Part shown: positions 42,346 through 51,799 of the stretch, piece by piece
How the letters are laid out: each line of letters begins with the position of its first letter
How positions within the stretch are numbered: position 1 is the first letter of the stretch
Source: Tanytarsus gracilentus
Lineage: Eukaryota; Arthropoda; Insecta; Diptera; Chironomidae
Length of the DNA: 64,000 bases
Direction of reading: 5' to 3'
Assembly: GCA_038502055.1 (NCBI GenBank)
Contig: JAXRKN010000042.1
Coordinates: 1,488,001-1,552,000, forward strand
Notes under the pieces: model-generated
Seen by the model: only the letters and a program-made list of their open reading frames with translations
Database searches by the model: none
What the model was told of the DNA's origin: nothing
Translations under genes and position numbers: made by a program

Positions 42346-42507
42346 CCCATGTACGTAAATATTTACGTACGTTTTTTCATTTCCGATGGAAATTTTGATG
42401 GAAGAATTGTACCATTTTGCCCCTTTTTCCGACGGAATTTTTCCGTCAAGTTCCACCAAAATTCCAGTAAAGTTCCTCCATTTTTCCTTTTCTGTGCTAC
42501 AAGGGTA

Positions 42508-45500
42508 GTGACAAATTTCCAAAATTAATACAGTTGTTTCATTTCAGCGCTCTTTTATCCATTTCATTTTATTCCTTCCAACTCTTTTTAAACTGCCATA
42601 TACACATCGAGAGTGTCGTTAAAGTCACATGTAAATGTATAAATTTTTTAGAAGCAAACCCAAGAGAGTCAAATTTTGTGTGTGACATTGAAAGTTTTGT
42701 GATCAAACATTTTTCTCTTTATGGGCGAAACAAAAAAGAAGAAAATTGCTCGCAAAAATTCCTTCATGCGAACCACATCACACGCACATGATTAGCGCGA
42801 ATAGTTTTTAAAGTTGAGTGAGTGAAATTATTTTTAAATCATCAAAAAATTCCATCCCTTGTCACTGTAACTTAGAACCGATCCAAACATCCAACCGCTT
42901 ACGAATATTTTATAATATAAAAAAATACACAAATACAGCAATAAAATAAAATAAAGAAGATTTTTATACATTTTTAGCGAAAAAAATCGGCATAACCTTG
43001 AAAATTGAATGCCTTATTCGAATCGAGCGATTTTTTATTTCCATTCATTCAAGGGTCTCTCCTTCCTTCCTTACATGATCACACTCGCTCATTTTTGCTT
43101 GTTCTTCTTCTTATTGTTCTTTCATCTTTAATGGTGATCACACGAAAATGTGTTGTGGTGCAGTATCGTGTGCTTAAAATTGTGTGTAATAATTAGCGGT
43201 AATTTATGTGGTCAAGAGGCGCGAAAAGGAAACTCAAATGCTAAAAATTAATTAATTTTGATTTATTAAATTTGAAGATAATTTTTTTTTGGTAAATTTT
43301 ATGTGAATTTATTTAATTTTATTTGGGACGAAAGCAAGAAGCTTCAAATTTTAACCTCATTTTTATCTTCAAACATGAAAACTATTAATTTTCGCAATGA
43401 ATTAAACTTCAATTTACGCAATTACTTTCCATAATTTTACATCTTTTTCTTGCACGATCATTAAAATATACAGCAATGATAGTTTTGCGAAATATAAAAT
43501 CGTTCTTACGGTTTTTAACGAATGTGTGTGCATAATTTCTTCTCAATTTATAACTGATTTTCAAATCGATTCTTTAAAGTACTTGATTTCTTTTACATAC
43601 CGGTAATGTACAGGAAATGTTGAGAGAGTAAAGTTTATTTCCTTTTCTAAGGGTTTATTTTTAAAATAATAAATGTGTGAATTAATACAAGATAGCCCAG
43701 AGGTGGTAGGCTGCACTTGATTATAATTTTTTTCTGTATAATATTTCTGACGAACTAATTTAAAAATCTCCACAGCATGCGGAATCGTGACATTGTCACA
43801 CTTAATCAGCATTACATAAGAACAAAGCGATAATGCCTCGCAAAAATATAAAACAAAAAAATATCAATAGCACGCAGCTGAATGTAAGCCGTTGTTATTC
43901 TATTGTTCTCCATTCAACGATCGAATTTTGACATAAAAAATAATAATCATAAAAAATTTCTTCCTGTGTAAACTGTCAAATTCACATGATCATCATTGAC
44001 TATAACCTTGCAAAATATTGATCACACTCTAATCAGTAAATCAACATGGACTTGAAAGTGTATATAAAAGAGTTTTGCAGCTCATTCGGGCTGAATTTTA
44101 ATTTTTTTTTTGGAGATGGCGCGAAAAACTTGTAAAAACGAGGCAACAGAAAAAGATTTGCAAATTTTAGTTTTTCGGCCAGATTATTTTTTTTTATTGT
44201 TGCCGATACATTTGCCAAAAAATTTAAAAAAGATTCGTGCGATTTAATAAAAAAAGGTTTCATTGTGTAAAGAAATTCGCGCATGTAGTTGTTTCATGTA
44301 ATGCCTTCTCTACATTGTATTTGAAGTCATCACATGTTCTCGACTTCGTGGATGAGCATTTTAAAGAATGCGTAACCCACAAAAAAAAATCATTTCATGA
44401 CAATTTTGTGTAATGAAGTCAAGCATTGTTCGAGTGCTGCATGGTCGATATGACAATTTCCATTAATTTAGTTTTTACAATGGCCGAAAATCACTCGAGG
44501 CGCACATTCTAGGAAGCAAATTAACCCTGACCAGTATTTATGTTGATTTGTCTCTCTTTCGAATGTGTATTTGTTAAATCCCTCGCAAACATTTTTGACT
44601 CTATTCGAGTTTACATGGCGATGGCGGACTGTTTTTAGTATTTTATAAGTTTAAAAGCTTTTTTGTTAATTTTTTGAGCAAATTTGAAATGGAACCTTGT
44701 CACCACGTGATGTAACGACAGAACGAACTAATATTGATTGAATTTAAGTGCGAAAAATTTTTGCAAGAAGTTTTATTAATATTTGCCTAAGATTTTCTAA
44801 AAATATTCAAGGATTATGGTTGAGTTAAACTTGTGCTAAAATTAAAGCTCTTTTCTTCTTCCCGATATTTTTTATAATCACCATTTTCTATTCAACCTCA
44901 CTTCATTAATAGCATGCAAATGATGTTGATCATCTCCTTCTCTGGCGATTCGTTAGTGAGACAAAAAAGTAGGGATAAAAAATTTTACCGTAAAATGCGC
45001 TAAAAAGAAGTTGCAAAAATGTAGAATTTTTCTTCTTGTTTCTTTCTAAACAAGTTTACGAATAAAGCGCAAAGCGTTGTTATAAAAAAAGACCTAAAAA
45101 ATTTTTATTTTGAGGGTAAACATAGTTTAATGTTATTCAAATATTTTATAATTTTATTAGCAAATTGAACTTTACTGCTGTTTGTTGCAAAACTCTTTGA
45201 TAATTTCACCATGAGTTTCTCAAAAGTAAAACTGCAAATAGAGAAAAAATTCTTTAAAGTTGTGTGTGGATGCTTTTTTTTGTGGCGAAAAAAAAGAGAA
45301 ATATTTAAACGCGTTAACTGACGATAGACGCAACATTTATGTATAAGTGCGAATGTGTTCGTATATATTCAATATTTGATGTGTATACACAGTCGCAACA
45401 ATAGTACACATAGTACTGTCCTAAATTTCGGCAAAACTCGCAAAAAAAAAGTTGATCAACTCACACCAAAAACTGACCTTCAAGTTATAAAAAAAATTTA

Positions 45501-45644
45501 TTTAATTTGAATTTGAAAAACACATATGAAGATCCTCCACATGTGTAGATGATGTCAAATTTTCAAAAGATGTAAATTTCTTAAATGGAATCGAAAACGA
45601 GCAAGAAATTTTGTTCTCGTTTTCGCTGCTCTTGATGATAAGGA
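42508..45644. other. noncoding AT-rich DNA, no gene seen
   Basis: No recognised gene. A lone GCGTAACCCACAAA at about 44371 repeats the 5' end of the H2 element further right and may be a small remnant. Confidence 0.5.
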
Positions 45645-46740
45645 AAAAATGTTTCAAAACCCACACGTGGGTGTTGCCGCGTAACCCACTTGTAACAGAT
45701 CAGTGTTTGAAAATCAAGTGCATAAAAAATGAGTTTAAGTCAATCCGGACACTTTGGCTGTCCGTGGCAGTCCTGTTCGACCATTCCTCAAAAATCCTCT
45801 ATGTCATTAGATTCCTGGTCCAATTACGAGTTCAACGATACCCATGAAGTCATAGTTCTGAAAAATGGACATTTTGGCTGTCCGTGGCCTCTGGCCGGCC
45901 TTGATTAGCATTTTAAAAATCATCTATGTAATAGATTCCTGGTCCAATCACGAGTTCAACGATACCCATGAAGCCATAGTTCTGAAAAATGGACATTATG
46001 GCTGTCCGTGGCACTACTGGCCGTCCATGATGGACATTCATAAAAATATAATGCCCTCGATTCCTGGTCCAATTACGAGTTCAACGAGATACATGAAGCC
46101 ATAGTTCTGAAAAATGGACATTTTGGCTGTCCGTGGCACTGCTGGCCGGCCATGATGGACATTCCTCAAAAATCATCTATATCAATCGATTCCTGGTCCA
46201 ATCACGAGTTCAACGATACCCATGAAGCCATAGTTCTGAAAAATGGACATTTTGGCTGTCTGTGGCACTGCTGGCCGGCCATGATGGACATTCCTCAAAA
46301 ATCATCTATATCAATCGATTCCTGGTCCAATCACGAGTTCAACGATACCCATGAAGCCATAGTTCTGAAAAATGGACATTTTGGCTGTCTGTGGCACGAC
46401 CATAGGTCACGACTCGAAAAGCATGTATGTCAATCGATTCCTGGTCAAGTTACGAATCAATGCCAATCGATTTCTGGTCCAATCACGAGTTCAACGATAC
46501 CCATGAAGCCATATAAGAGAAAATTTGTATGAAAAATGGACGTTATGGCCGTCCATGGCACGACCATAGGTCATGACTCAAAAAATAGTCAGTGCCTGCA
46601 CATATAGACCCTAAGAGCTACCATCTGGCGAAAACTAGAAGTCTCTAGCTGGTCCAGGGACCGAGATCTCGCTTGTGCAGACGGACGGACGGACGGAATC
46701 ACGAGCATATAAGCGTTACACCACTTTGTGGGTTACGCTA
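45645..46740 (-). mobile_element. Helentron/DINE-like element, subfamily H2
   Basis: Read on the minus strand, the element starts TAGCGTAACCCACAAAG at 46740 and has a GTCC microsatellite (gacggacggacgg on +, 46679-46695). Tandem monomers homologous to the 120-bp H1 repeat follow. The inverted subterminal motif GTGGGTTACGC (plus-strand 45679-45689) is then followed by a terminal hairpin CCCACGTGTGGG. The layout equals that of the H1 copies, but the ends are different in sequence. Frames at 45865-46532 are repeat-driven and not genes. Confidence 0.72.
45830..46510 (-). repeat. 124-129-bp tandem repeat array in H2
   Basis: The phrase ttctgaaaaatggaca recurs at 45856, 45980, 46105, 46234 and 46363. 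The last two intervals are 129 bases, a multiple of three, which keeps one + frame open for 126 codons by chance. Confidence 0.88.
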
Positions 46741-47465
46741 AAAATTACTATTGGCAGTAATACAGAAATTGTTCATTGTTCGCAACAAGCTTTCGTGTAG
46801 CCGAAAATTATTAATTGTGTCATATTTTAACAACAAAGTGAAAAAATGCTTCTTCCTTCAACGTGGCCGCGCTGAAAAAAAAATATTTGATAACACAAAA
46901 TGATCAGTTACGACGCAAACTAGATATTCGCGTTCATTTTACATCGCATATAATTTTTCAAGGTCAGTGACGAAAAAATTTCGGCAACGTGCAAAAAAAA
47001 TCTTTTCCATTTTTCTCTCATTCGTCTTCACATAAATTTAATTTTTTTTGTTGTATGACGATCGCCATTAGGAAATTGATAACGAGAGAATCGCTCACAC
47101 ATTAATGCCATCGAAATTAATTTTTAGTCGTGCTGTAATTGAGGACATTTTGAATGTGTAAGCGCAGTGAGTGATTGAAATTTAATTTAGAGGAAGAAAA
47201 TATTCGAGTGCGTTTTTTTGATTGATCGATGAACATTTGAAAATTAGTAATTATTACGAAAGTATGCGGAACTTTTGTTACTAGGTCGACTTTTATCGAG
47301 TTTAAATTTTTAAAATTAATTGACAAGATTTGATGAAACAAATTTTGAAAAGCCGTTAGAATTGAAACATCGTTAATATCGAAAACAGCCAGAGTGGAAA
47401 ATTTACAATTTTATCAATTTAAAATTCTAATTTTTCTTCCTTCATTTTAATTTCTCATCTTCTAG
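46741..47465. other. noncoding, intron or 5' flank next to the BTB exon
   Basis: AT-rich, ending in a T-rich tract and the tctag acceptor at 47461-47465. No promoter motif is evident, which suggests the first coding exon is reached by splicing from upstream. Confidence 0.5.
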
Positions 47466-47475
47466 CCCTGTAAAT

Positions 47476-47604
47476 ATGGATCAGCAATATGTCTTAAGAT
47501 GGAACAAACATCACGAAAACCTTAGCGATGGAGTTATATCATATTTTGAGCGTGGACTCATGTGCGATGTCACAATAACCGTTGGTCCTCGACAGAAACT
47601 AAAA
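47476..47604 (+). CDS. fru: fru coding exon 1: first part of BTB domain
   Basis: Codes for residues 1-43. The start is chosen at ATG 47476, ten bases after a tctag acceptor (exon from 47466), because MDQQ..LRWN is the usual start of this insect BTB class. The BTB core begins here: LRWN at 7-10, CDVT at 30-33 (D31 is the charged-pocket aspartate of BTB dimers), and K43 at the exon end. The exon ends AAA|gtgagc in phase 0, after the lysine and before the AHQ motif, which is where I recall the fly fru gene being interrupted. The frame upstream of the ATG is open to the acceptor and would add P-V-N, so an amino-terminal extension from an upstream exon is possible. Several positions differ from the consensus, for example a GPRQKLK loop. 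BTB domains mediate dimerisation and cofactor binding in the nucleus. Confidence 0.9.
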
Positions 47605-47673
47605 GTGAGCTATAAACAATTATATTTTTTTTGGTGAGTGTGAAATTTAATTGCTCGTTTTATTTTATTACAG

Positions 47674-47886
47674 GCACATCAAGCGATACTTTCGGCATGC
47701 AGTCCATATTTCGAAAGCGTCTTTACCGAATATACTCACCAACAAAACTTTTCAATGATGATAGTAATGATGGTTAACGTAGATTATGAGATATTGAAGG
47801 CAATAATTGAGTACATGTACAAGGGAGAAGTGAACATAGCTCAAAAACTACTACCCGACTTTCTCAAAACGGCTGCACATTTCCAG
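47674..47886 (+). CDS. fru: fru coding exon 2: remainder of BTB domain
   Basis: Codes for residues 44-114, phase 0 at both ends. The acceptor is a T-rich tract ending attacag, the donor is CAG|gtaaat, and the preceding intron is only 69 bases. Diagnostic BTB motifs are AHQAILSACSPYFESVF at 44-60 and YMYKGEVNI at 91-99, followed by the LPDFLKTA helix. The strand-helix stretch between them, roughly residues 61-82, reads QQNFSMMIVMMVNVDY. It is methionine-rich and hydrophobic where other insect Fru proteins have a short HPII.LKDV-like segment, and it appears about one or two residues longer. The domain is otherwise complete, so this looks like divergence rather than a pseudogene. Fru BTB domains are usually among the best conserved parts of the protein, which makes this exon odd. 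Confidence 0.9.
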
Positions 47887-48115
47887 GTAAATTAAGCTCA
47901 TCTCTTACACTCTTCATGAAAAAAATTCGCAAAATTTAATACGATTGGCAAAAAAATCTAAAAAGTCTTTTCTAAAAATTTAATCATCAGCGTAAAAGGT
48001 AATTTTGGCACTGATATTTTTTAATTTTTGATATTAGAAAAACATTTTGAGTTAAAGTAGAATTATTTTAAAACTTTTAAATTTTCAATTACTAAAATGA
48101 TTTTTATTCACAAAG

Positions 48116-48502
48116 GTGAAAGGTCTCGTGGATCCCGAGAACATTAGTCACAATGCGTCCGATTATGAGCAGAATTTGTCATCAGCATCGCCAACAATTC
48201 CACCGTCCGATAATGAAATAGAATTTGGAAATAATCTTCGTAAAAGGCTCCACAATCACCACCACCTTCATCACATAGATCGACGACCATCGATCACCGA
48301 TAAGTTTGATGAAAATGAGTCTGACTCCGTGCATCATCGAGACGATCTTGATGTCACATCTGATCGGGTGGCGATTCGTGCTGAATTATCGCCGATTCTA
48401 AGTGGCGGTGATCAATCGAGAAAAAGACGTAAAGACTCGAGCTGTGATAATCTTTTATCGTTACCACAAAAACGTCTTCATCGTATTCCCTCTGAGTCCC
48501 AT
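48116..48502 (+). CDS. fru: fru coding exon 3: end of BTB and linker with basic cluster
   Basis: Codes for residues 115-243, phase 0 at both ends. The acceptor is ttcacaaag at 48115 and the donor is CAT|gtgagt at 48503. It opens with VKGLVDPEN, the usual end of an insect BTB domain (compare V.GL.D.). The rest is a hydrophilic, low-complexity linker: a Ser/Pro-rich part near residues 135-146, a histidine-rich run HNHHHLHH at 160-167, an acidic stretch around 179-196, and a basic cluster RKRRK at 216-220 that is a likely nuclear localisation signal. The ATG-less start means this is an internal exon, not a gene of its own. The frame stays open about 14 codons into the intron before a stop, so retention would truncate the protein. 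Confidence 0.88.
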
Positions 48503-49129
48503 GTGAGTATCTCATTTAATTTTAATCAGCTCATTGTAAGGAAAAATTAAATTTCTGAATTACTGGAAAGAAAGCACTGAGTAGTTTAATTTAATTTAAA
48601 ATTACTCGGTAATTTTTAAACGAGACCAAATTTTTTACATTTTGAAAATTACTTAATTAATTACTTGAATTAATTTACGGAAATTCTATGAGTTATTAAA
48701 AAATTTGTTAGCTACAAAAAAAATATAGAAGGATCATAACTTAAAAAAAATTTACAAACGACCTCAATAAACTCACTCAAACTGCTTGCAACAATAAATT
48801 TGATAAGAGTAATTTAAATTTCCCGAAAAAAAAAATTATGCAATCACACACGTAATAACTTTATTTTTAGTACATGAACTTAGGAAGGAATTGCTTGATA
48901 ATTATTTACTCTTGATAATGCCATGATAATTAAAGTTTTTATATGAAATCACGGCATGTTAATAATTTTCACATACAAACTTGACACTGTTGCAAAAAAG
49001 AGATTGTGAGACACAATTTGGATATTTTAACAATTTTTTGGGGTTAAAAAATTAAACTGAAATTTTTTGTTAAGATTTTTTTAAACAATTTTTACCATTT
49101 TGTACTTTTTTTGGTGTTATGGCTTTTAG

Positions 49130-49336
49130 GCATCCTCGCATAGTAGTTTTAAAATAAGTCCATTGCCAAAGCTGAATTCGAATGATGTGGATGCGGAGGG
49201 AAAGAGGAAATCACCGTTAAATGCCAACTTATTACCACAGCAGCCTAGTATTAAACAGGAAGAAGCTCCTGAGCTAACAGGATCGCCGCAAGTGCATTTA
49301 CCATCCTCTAATCATCTGAACCACAACCTTTATACG
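49130..49336 (+). CDS. fru: fru coding exon 4: linker with possible SUMO site
   Basis: Codes for residues 244-312, phase 0 at both ends. The acceptor is ggcttttag at 49129 and the donor is ACG|gtaagt at 49337, a strong consensus site. The exon encodes a polar linker rich in Ser, Pro, Asn and Gln. IKQE at residues 284-287 fits the psi-K-x-E sumoylation consensus, which is common in repressive BTB zinc-finger proteins; modification is inferred, not shown. GKRKSP near 267-272 may add to nuclear import. This is the branch point of the gene: it can join in frame either to the linker exon at 51667 or to the terminal exon at 50139, since both accept phase 0. Confidence 0.85.
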
Positions 49337-50138
49337 GTAAGTTTTAAAGCAAGATATTTCTCTCTTAAATTTGTGCCATGAGGAATTTTTTTTGGGTTGT
49401 GAATAAACTTTGTGACGATTTTTATGATTTTATGAAAAGTTTATTCAAATTTTATTCATTTTTAATTTAAATGTCAAAGAGGTAATAAAATTTTACATGT
49501 CGATCACATAATTTACGAATCAACCCACATTTTATAATATTTGATAGACTCAACTTAGTTTTATAATTTCTTGCGATTTTTGTCTAGGTTTTTTCTTTTA
49601 TAATTTTAAGTTCCCTCTTTTAATTTGAAAATTATCGAAAAATCTCAGCATGATTTAAAATTTTATAGTTTTTTAACGATCTGTATAGAAAGTTGATAAA
49701 ATAATCAAAACACCAATTAAAGAAATTCACAATTATTAGCATTTTTTTCTGAATATTCGCGCTGAAATTAATTTACGCATTTTAATAATTATTTCGAATA
49801 TAAAACACATTTTGGCAATAAACATCTGTGAAATTCATTTCGTCTAAACAATTTACGAGAAAGAGAGTGAGAAAGAAAATGAGAAAATTGACTGCTAGAT
49901 CGAGGTGCAAGGGATTGTTTGTAAATTACGTACAAAAATAGTTTAACTAGTGACATCCAGTAAATAATGGCAGAAAACGTGACTATTGGAAGAAATTGAA
50001 GGATTTCCCGAAAATGATAAAAGAAAAAATCTAAACAAAAAAAAATTTGTAGTTAGATGAAAAAAGTAAAATTTTAAGTCTAGCTAAAAAATCCTTCTTT
50101 TTCTTCCACATATCACACACATACTCGAATCACCTCAG
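49337..50138 (+). other. fru: fru intron before the TTF-like exon
   Basis: AT-rich with no recognised element. It ends in ctcgaatcacctcag, a modest acceptor. Confidence 0.6.
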
Positions 50139-50588
50139 ATGAGGTCGAAAGATAAAATAAAAAGTACCACGGAAGTGTCAGTGCCACATACGTTAAATAT
50201 TTTGCCATCAAAAGCGCCATCAACATCAATGTCGGATGAAACCGAACAAAATCTATCGAAAATTTTTCAACATCAACTTTTTTGCTATCCAAAAAGTCCT
50301 TCGATGCCGTTTAGCAGCGGTAGTCCTTCGACATCCGTCGCACGTAAAGCTGGTCGTTTTCGTGTCAATTGGCTCGATCAATTTAAATGGCTTCGATACG
50401 ATGAGATAAATAAAACGATGTTTTGCGTTCACTGCCGAAAATGGAGCGGTGACATACCCGACATAAGAACATCCTTCGTCGAGGGCAACTCAAATTTTCG
50501 ACTTGAGATTGTCAATCACCATGACAGGTGTAAAGCACATAAGATGTGTCATGAGCGAGAGCTTAAAGCTCTCCAAGAAAATGTTTAA
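50139..50588 (+). CDS. fru: candidate alternative terminal exon with TTF/ZNF862-like zinc finger
   Basis: Encodes 149 residues from ATG to a TAA stop. The bases before it, cacctcag, form a plausible 3' splice site, and phase 0 matches the donor at 49336, so splicing would give a 461-residue BTB protein. Residues 1-70 are a Ser/Thr/Pro-rich linker. Residues about 72-137 form a compact module: FRVNWLDQFKWLRYDE, then MFCVHC (C96, C99), FVEGNSNFR at 113-121, and H127/H128 and H134 with extra cysteines C131 and C137. The order WLRYD...MFC..C...F..G...FR...H.....H is what I recall for the TTF/ZNF862-type fingers found beside hAT transposases, often DNA binding. No such exon is known to me in fly fru. 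AATAAA lies 155 bases after the stop. Alternative: an independent nested gene or a domesticated transposon fragment with its own promoter. Confidence 0.65.
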   Translation: MRSKDKIKSTTEVSVPHTLNILPSKAPSTSMSDETEQNLSKIFQHQLFCYPKSPSMPFSSGSPSTSVARKAGRFRVNWLDQFKWLRYDEINKTMFCVHCRKWSGDIPDIRTSFVEGNSNFRLEIVNHHDRCKAHKMCHERELKALQENV

Positions 50589-50743
50589 TTTTTTTTCAAT
50601 CTAAATATTTCCTTTTCACGCCACTGACTGGTTGTGCTTACAATTAATTTTAATGTGTTAAACAAAAAAAATTCTAAACACGTAAAAATTGTTTGGAAAA
50701 CCTGAATCAAGCATATGTTGATGAAATTATTTTTAGTGTTCGA

Positions 50744-50749
50744 AATAAA
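50744..50749 (+). terminator. polyadenylation signal for the 50,139 terminal exon
   Basis: A canonical AATAAA lies 155 bases after the TAA of the TTF-like exon, with another at 50822. This spacing suits a short 3' UTR and supports a terminal rather than internal exon. In DNA this AT-rich the hexamer also occurs by chance. Confidence 0.4.
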
Positions 50750-51201
50750 AAAGAAATTTATGCCAACTGACTAAATTTTTGGGATTGAAGACGAAAATAT
50801 ATCTTCTGTTTTTTAAACCCAAATAAAATTAATCGATGGAGATATTCAAATAATTTTGTGGATGCGACGATGTTTTTCAAAAAAAATACAATTGTTCAAA
50901 TAAAATAAATTTAATTTGTGAATGCGACAACTTTTTATGAAGTGAGGTAGTTCAATTTTTCAACATGAAAAGTTATAGAAGCTTTAAATAATTTAAATTT
51001 TGTCAATTATATTTTTAGAGAACACACATGAATTTATCAAACAAAAGTTGTCGTCGAGTGGAAATTATTGCCAGATATTTTACGTCATTAAACTTAAAGT
51101 TAAATTTAACCATCTGAAAATTCCTCGTTTCATTCTCTTTTTTCCAATACTTTTTTTTGGTGGGGTGGTGGCGTGGCTTTGTTTTGGGGTAGCGGGGGGG
51201 G

Positions 51202-51312
51202 CCAAAGTGTCCGGATTGACTTAACTCATTTTTTTGCACTTGATTTTCAAACACTGTCTGTTAAAGTGGGTTACGCGGCAACACCCACGTGTGGGTTTTG
51301 AAACATTTTTTT
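51202..51312 (+). mobile_element. 3' end fragment of an H2 element inside a fru intron
   Basis: About 110 bases match the 3' end of the H2 copy (45645-45756 reversed) with a few indels. They include GTGGGTTACGC at 51266-51276, the hairpin CCCACGTGTGGG and the end gaaacattttttt. The left side breaks off into a G-rich stretch (agcggggggggcc). The orientation is opposite to the copy at 45.6 kb. It lies after the poly(A) signal of the TTF-like exon. Confidence 0.75.
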
Positions 51313-51666
51313 AACTGTTTTAAATAAATATTTAAGTTCATGTTTTTGCTCAGTTCGACTCGTGATGCTTTCGTCATGGTTAGATCTAGACAGAGATCAC
51401 GTACACCTTAATTTTAAAAAAAAAATTACTAAAATTTGAAGATAAATTCTTGAACTATTTTTTTCCAGACGTATAAATTCAATTATTGATCAATTATTGA
51501 CTTAGGTGCAATGAAACGTCACAAAGTCTGATAAATATTTTTGAAAGTTTTAAACTTTTAATCTCGTCAAAAATTGTTTAGACGAAAAATTAGCTTTAAT
51601 AAAAATTTAAATTTTCCAGTGTCAGCAATTAGTTAAATAAATTCTAATGATTTTAAAATTTTTTAG

Positions 51667-51799
51667 CCTGGCTCCATTCAACCACCACCCTTCTCATCAT
51701 CCTCTGACGATATTCTGCATAGTGTGGGACTTCATCCGAATAGTGAACATGAGAATGATCAACCCATGCAGCACATGGAACCTGGCAATGAAATAGACG
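51667..51799 (+). CDS. fru: fru coding exon 5: last common linker before the fingers
   Basis: Codes for residues 313-356 plus the first base of codon 357. The acceptor is atttttttag at 51666 and the donor is GACG|gtgagt at 51800. It reads PGSIQPPPFSSSSDD and then an acidic/polar stretch up to NEID. Only the phase-0 frame is usable across the exon; at least one alternative frame that I checked hits a stop. The phase-1 end matches all four downstream zinc-finger exons (G+GT, G+GC, G+TA, G+GG), which is the main reason to call it the shared splice donor. The minus-strand open frame across this position is a shadow. Confidence 0.85.

Larger units (their letters stand above)
40725..42507. mobile_element. 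1.78-kb foldback-like DNA element with TA target site
   Basis: The ends are inverted repeats starting CCCTTGTRGCACAGAAAAGG, from 40727 inward and from 42505 inward, still similar for more than 50 bases, each bordered by TA. The TA flank and terminal inverted repeats suggest Tc1/mariner-type mobilisation, by inference. The interior has no transposase. It consists of long arrays of TTCCGT/GGAATT-type repeats on the left (61-bp units) and 15/30-bp TTCCATCGGA-type units on the right, with a tRNA-like sequence between. The overlapping open frames on both strands across 41953-42522 come from repeat periodicity. Confidence 0.75.

Noticed and set aside
41953..42522. Several overlapping repetitive frames on both strands (MDSIEFP/MESIGN-like)
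   Set aside because: They arise from the 15/30-bp repeats of the foldback element and are open in more than one frame on both strands.
46152..46532. 126-codon frame at 46.2-46.5 kb
   Set aside because: It is a translation of the 129-bp tandem monomers of the H2 element; the period is a multiple of three, so the frame stays open without selection.
44369..46740. A single 2.4-kb element bounded by GCGTAACCCACAAA inverted ends
   Set aside because: The match at about 44371 is only 14 bases, while the 3' end with subterminal motif and hairpin at 45645-45690 gives a better left boundary that is repeated at 51.2 kb.
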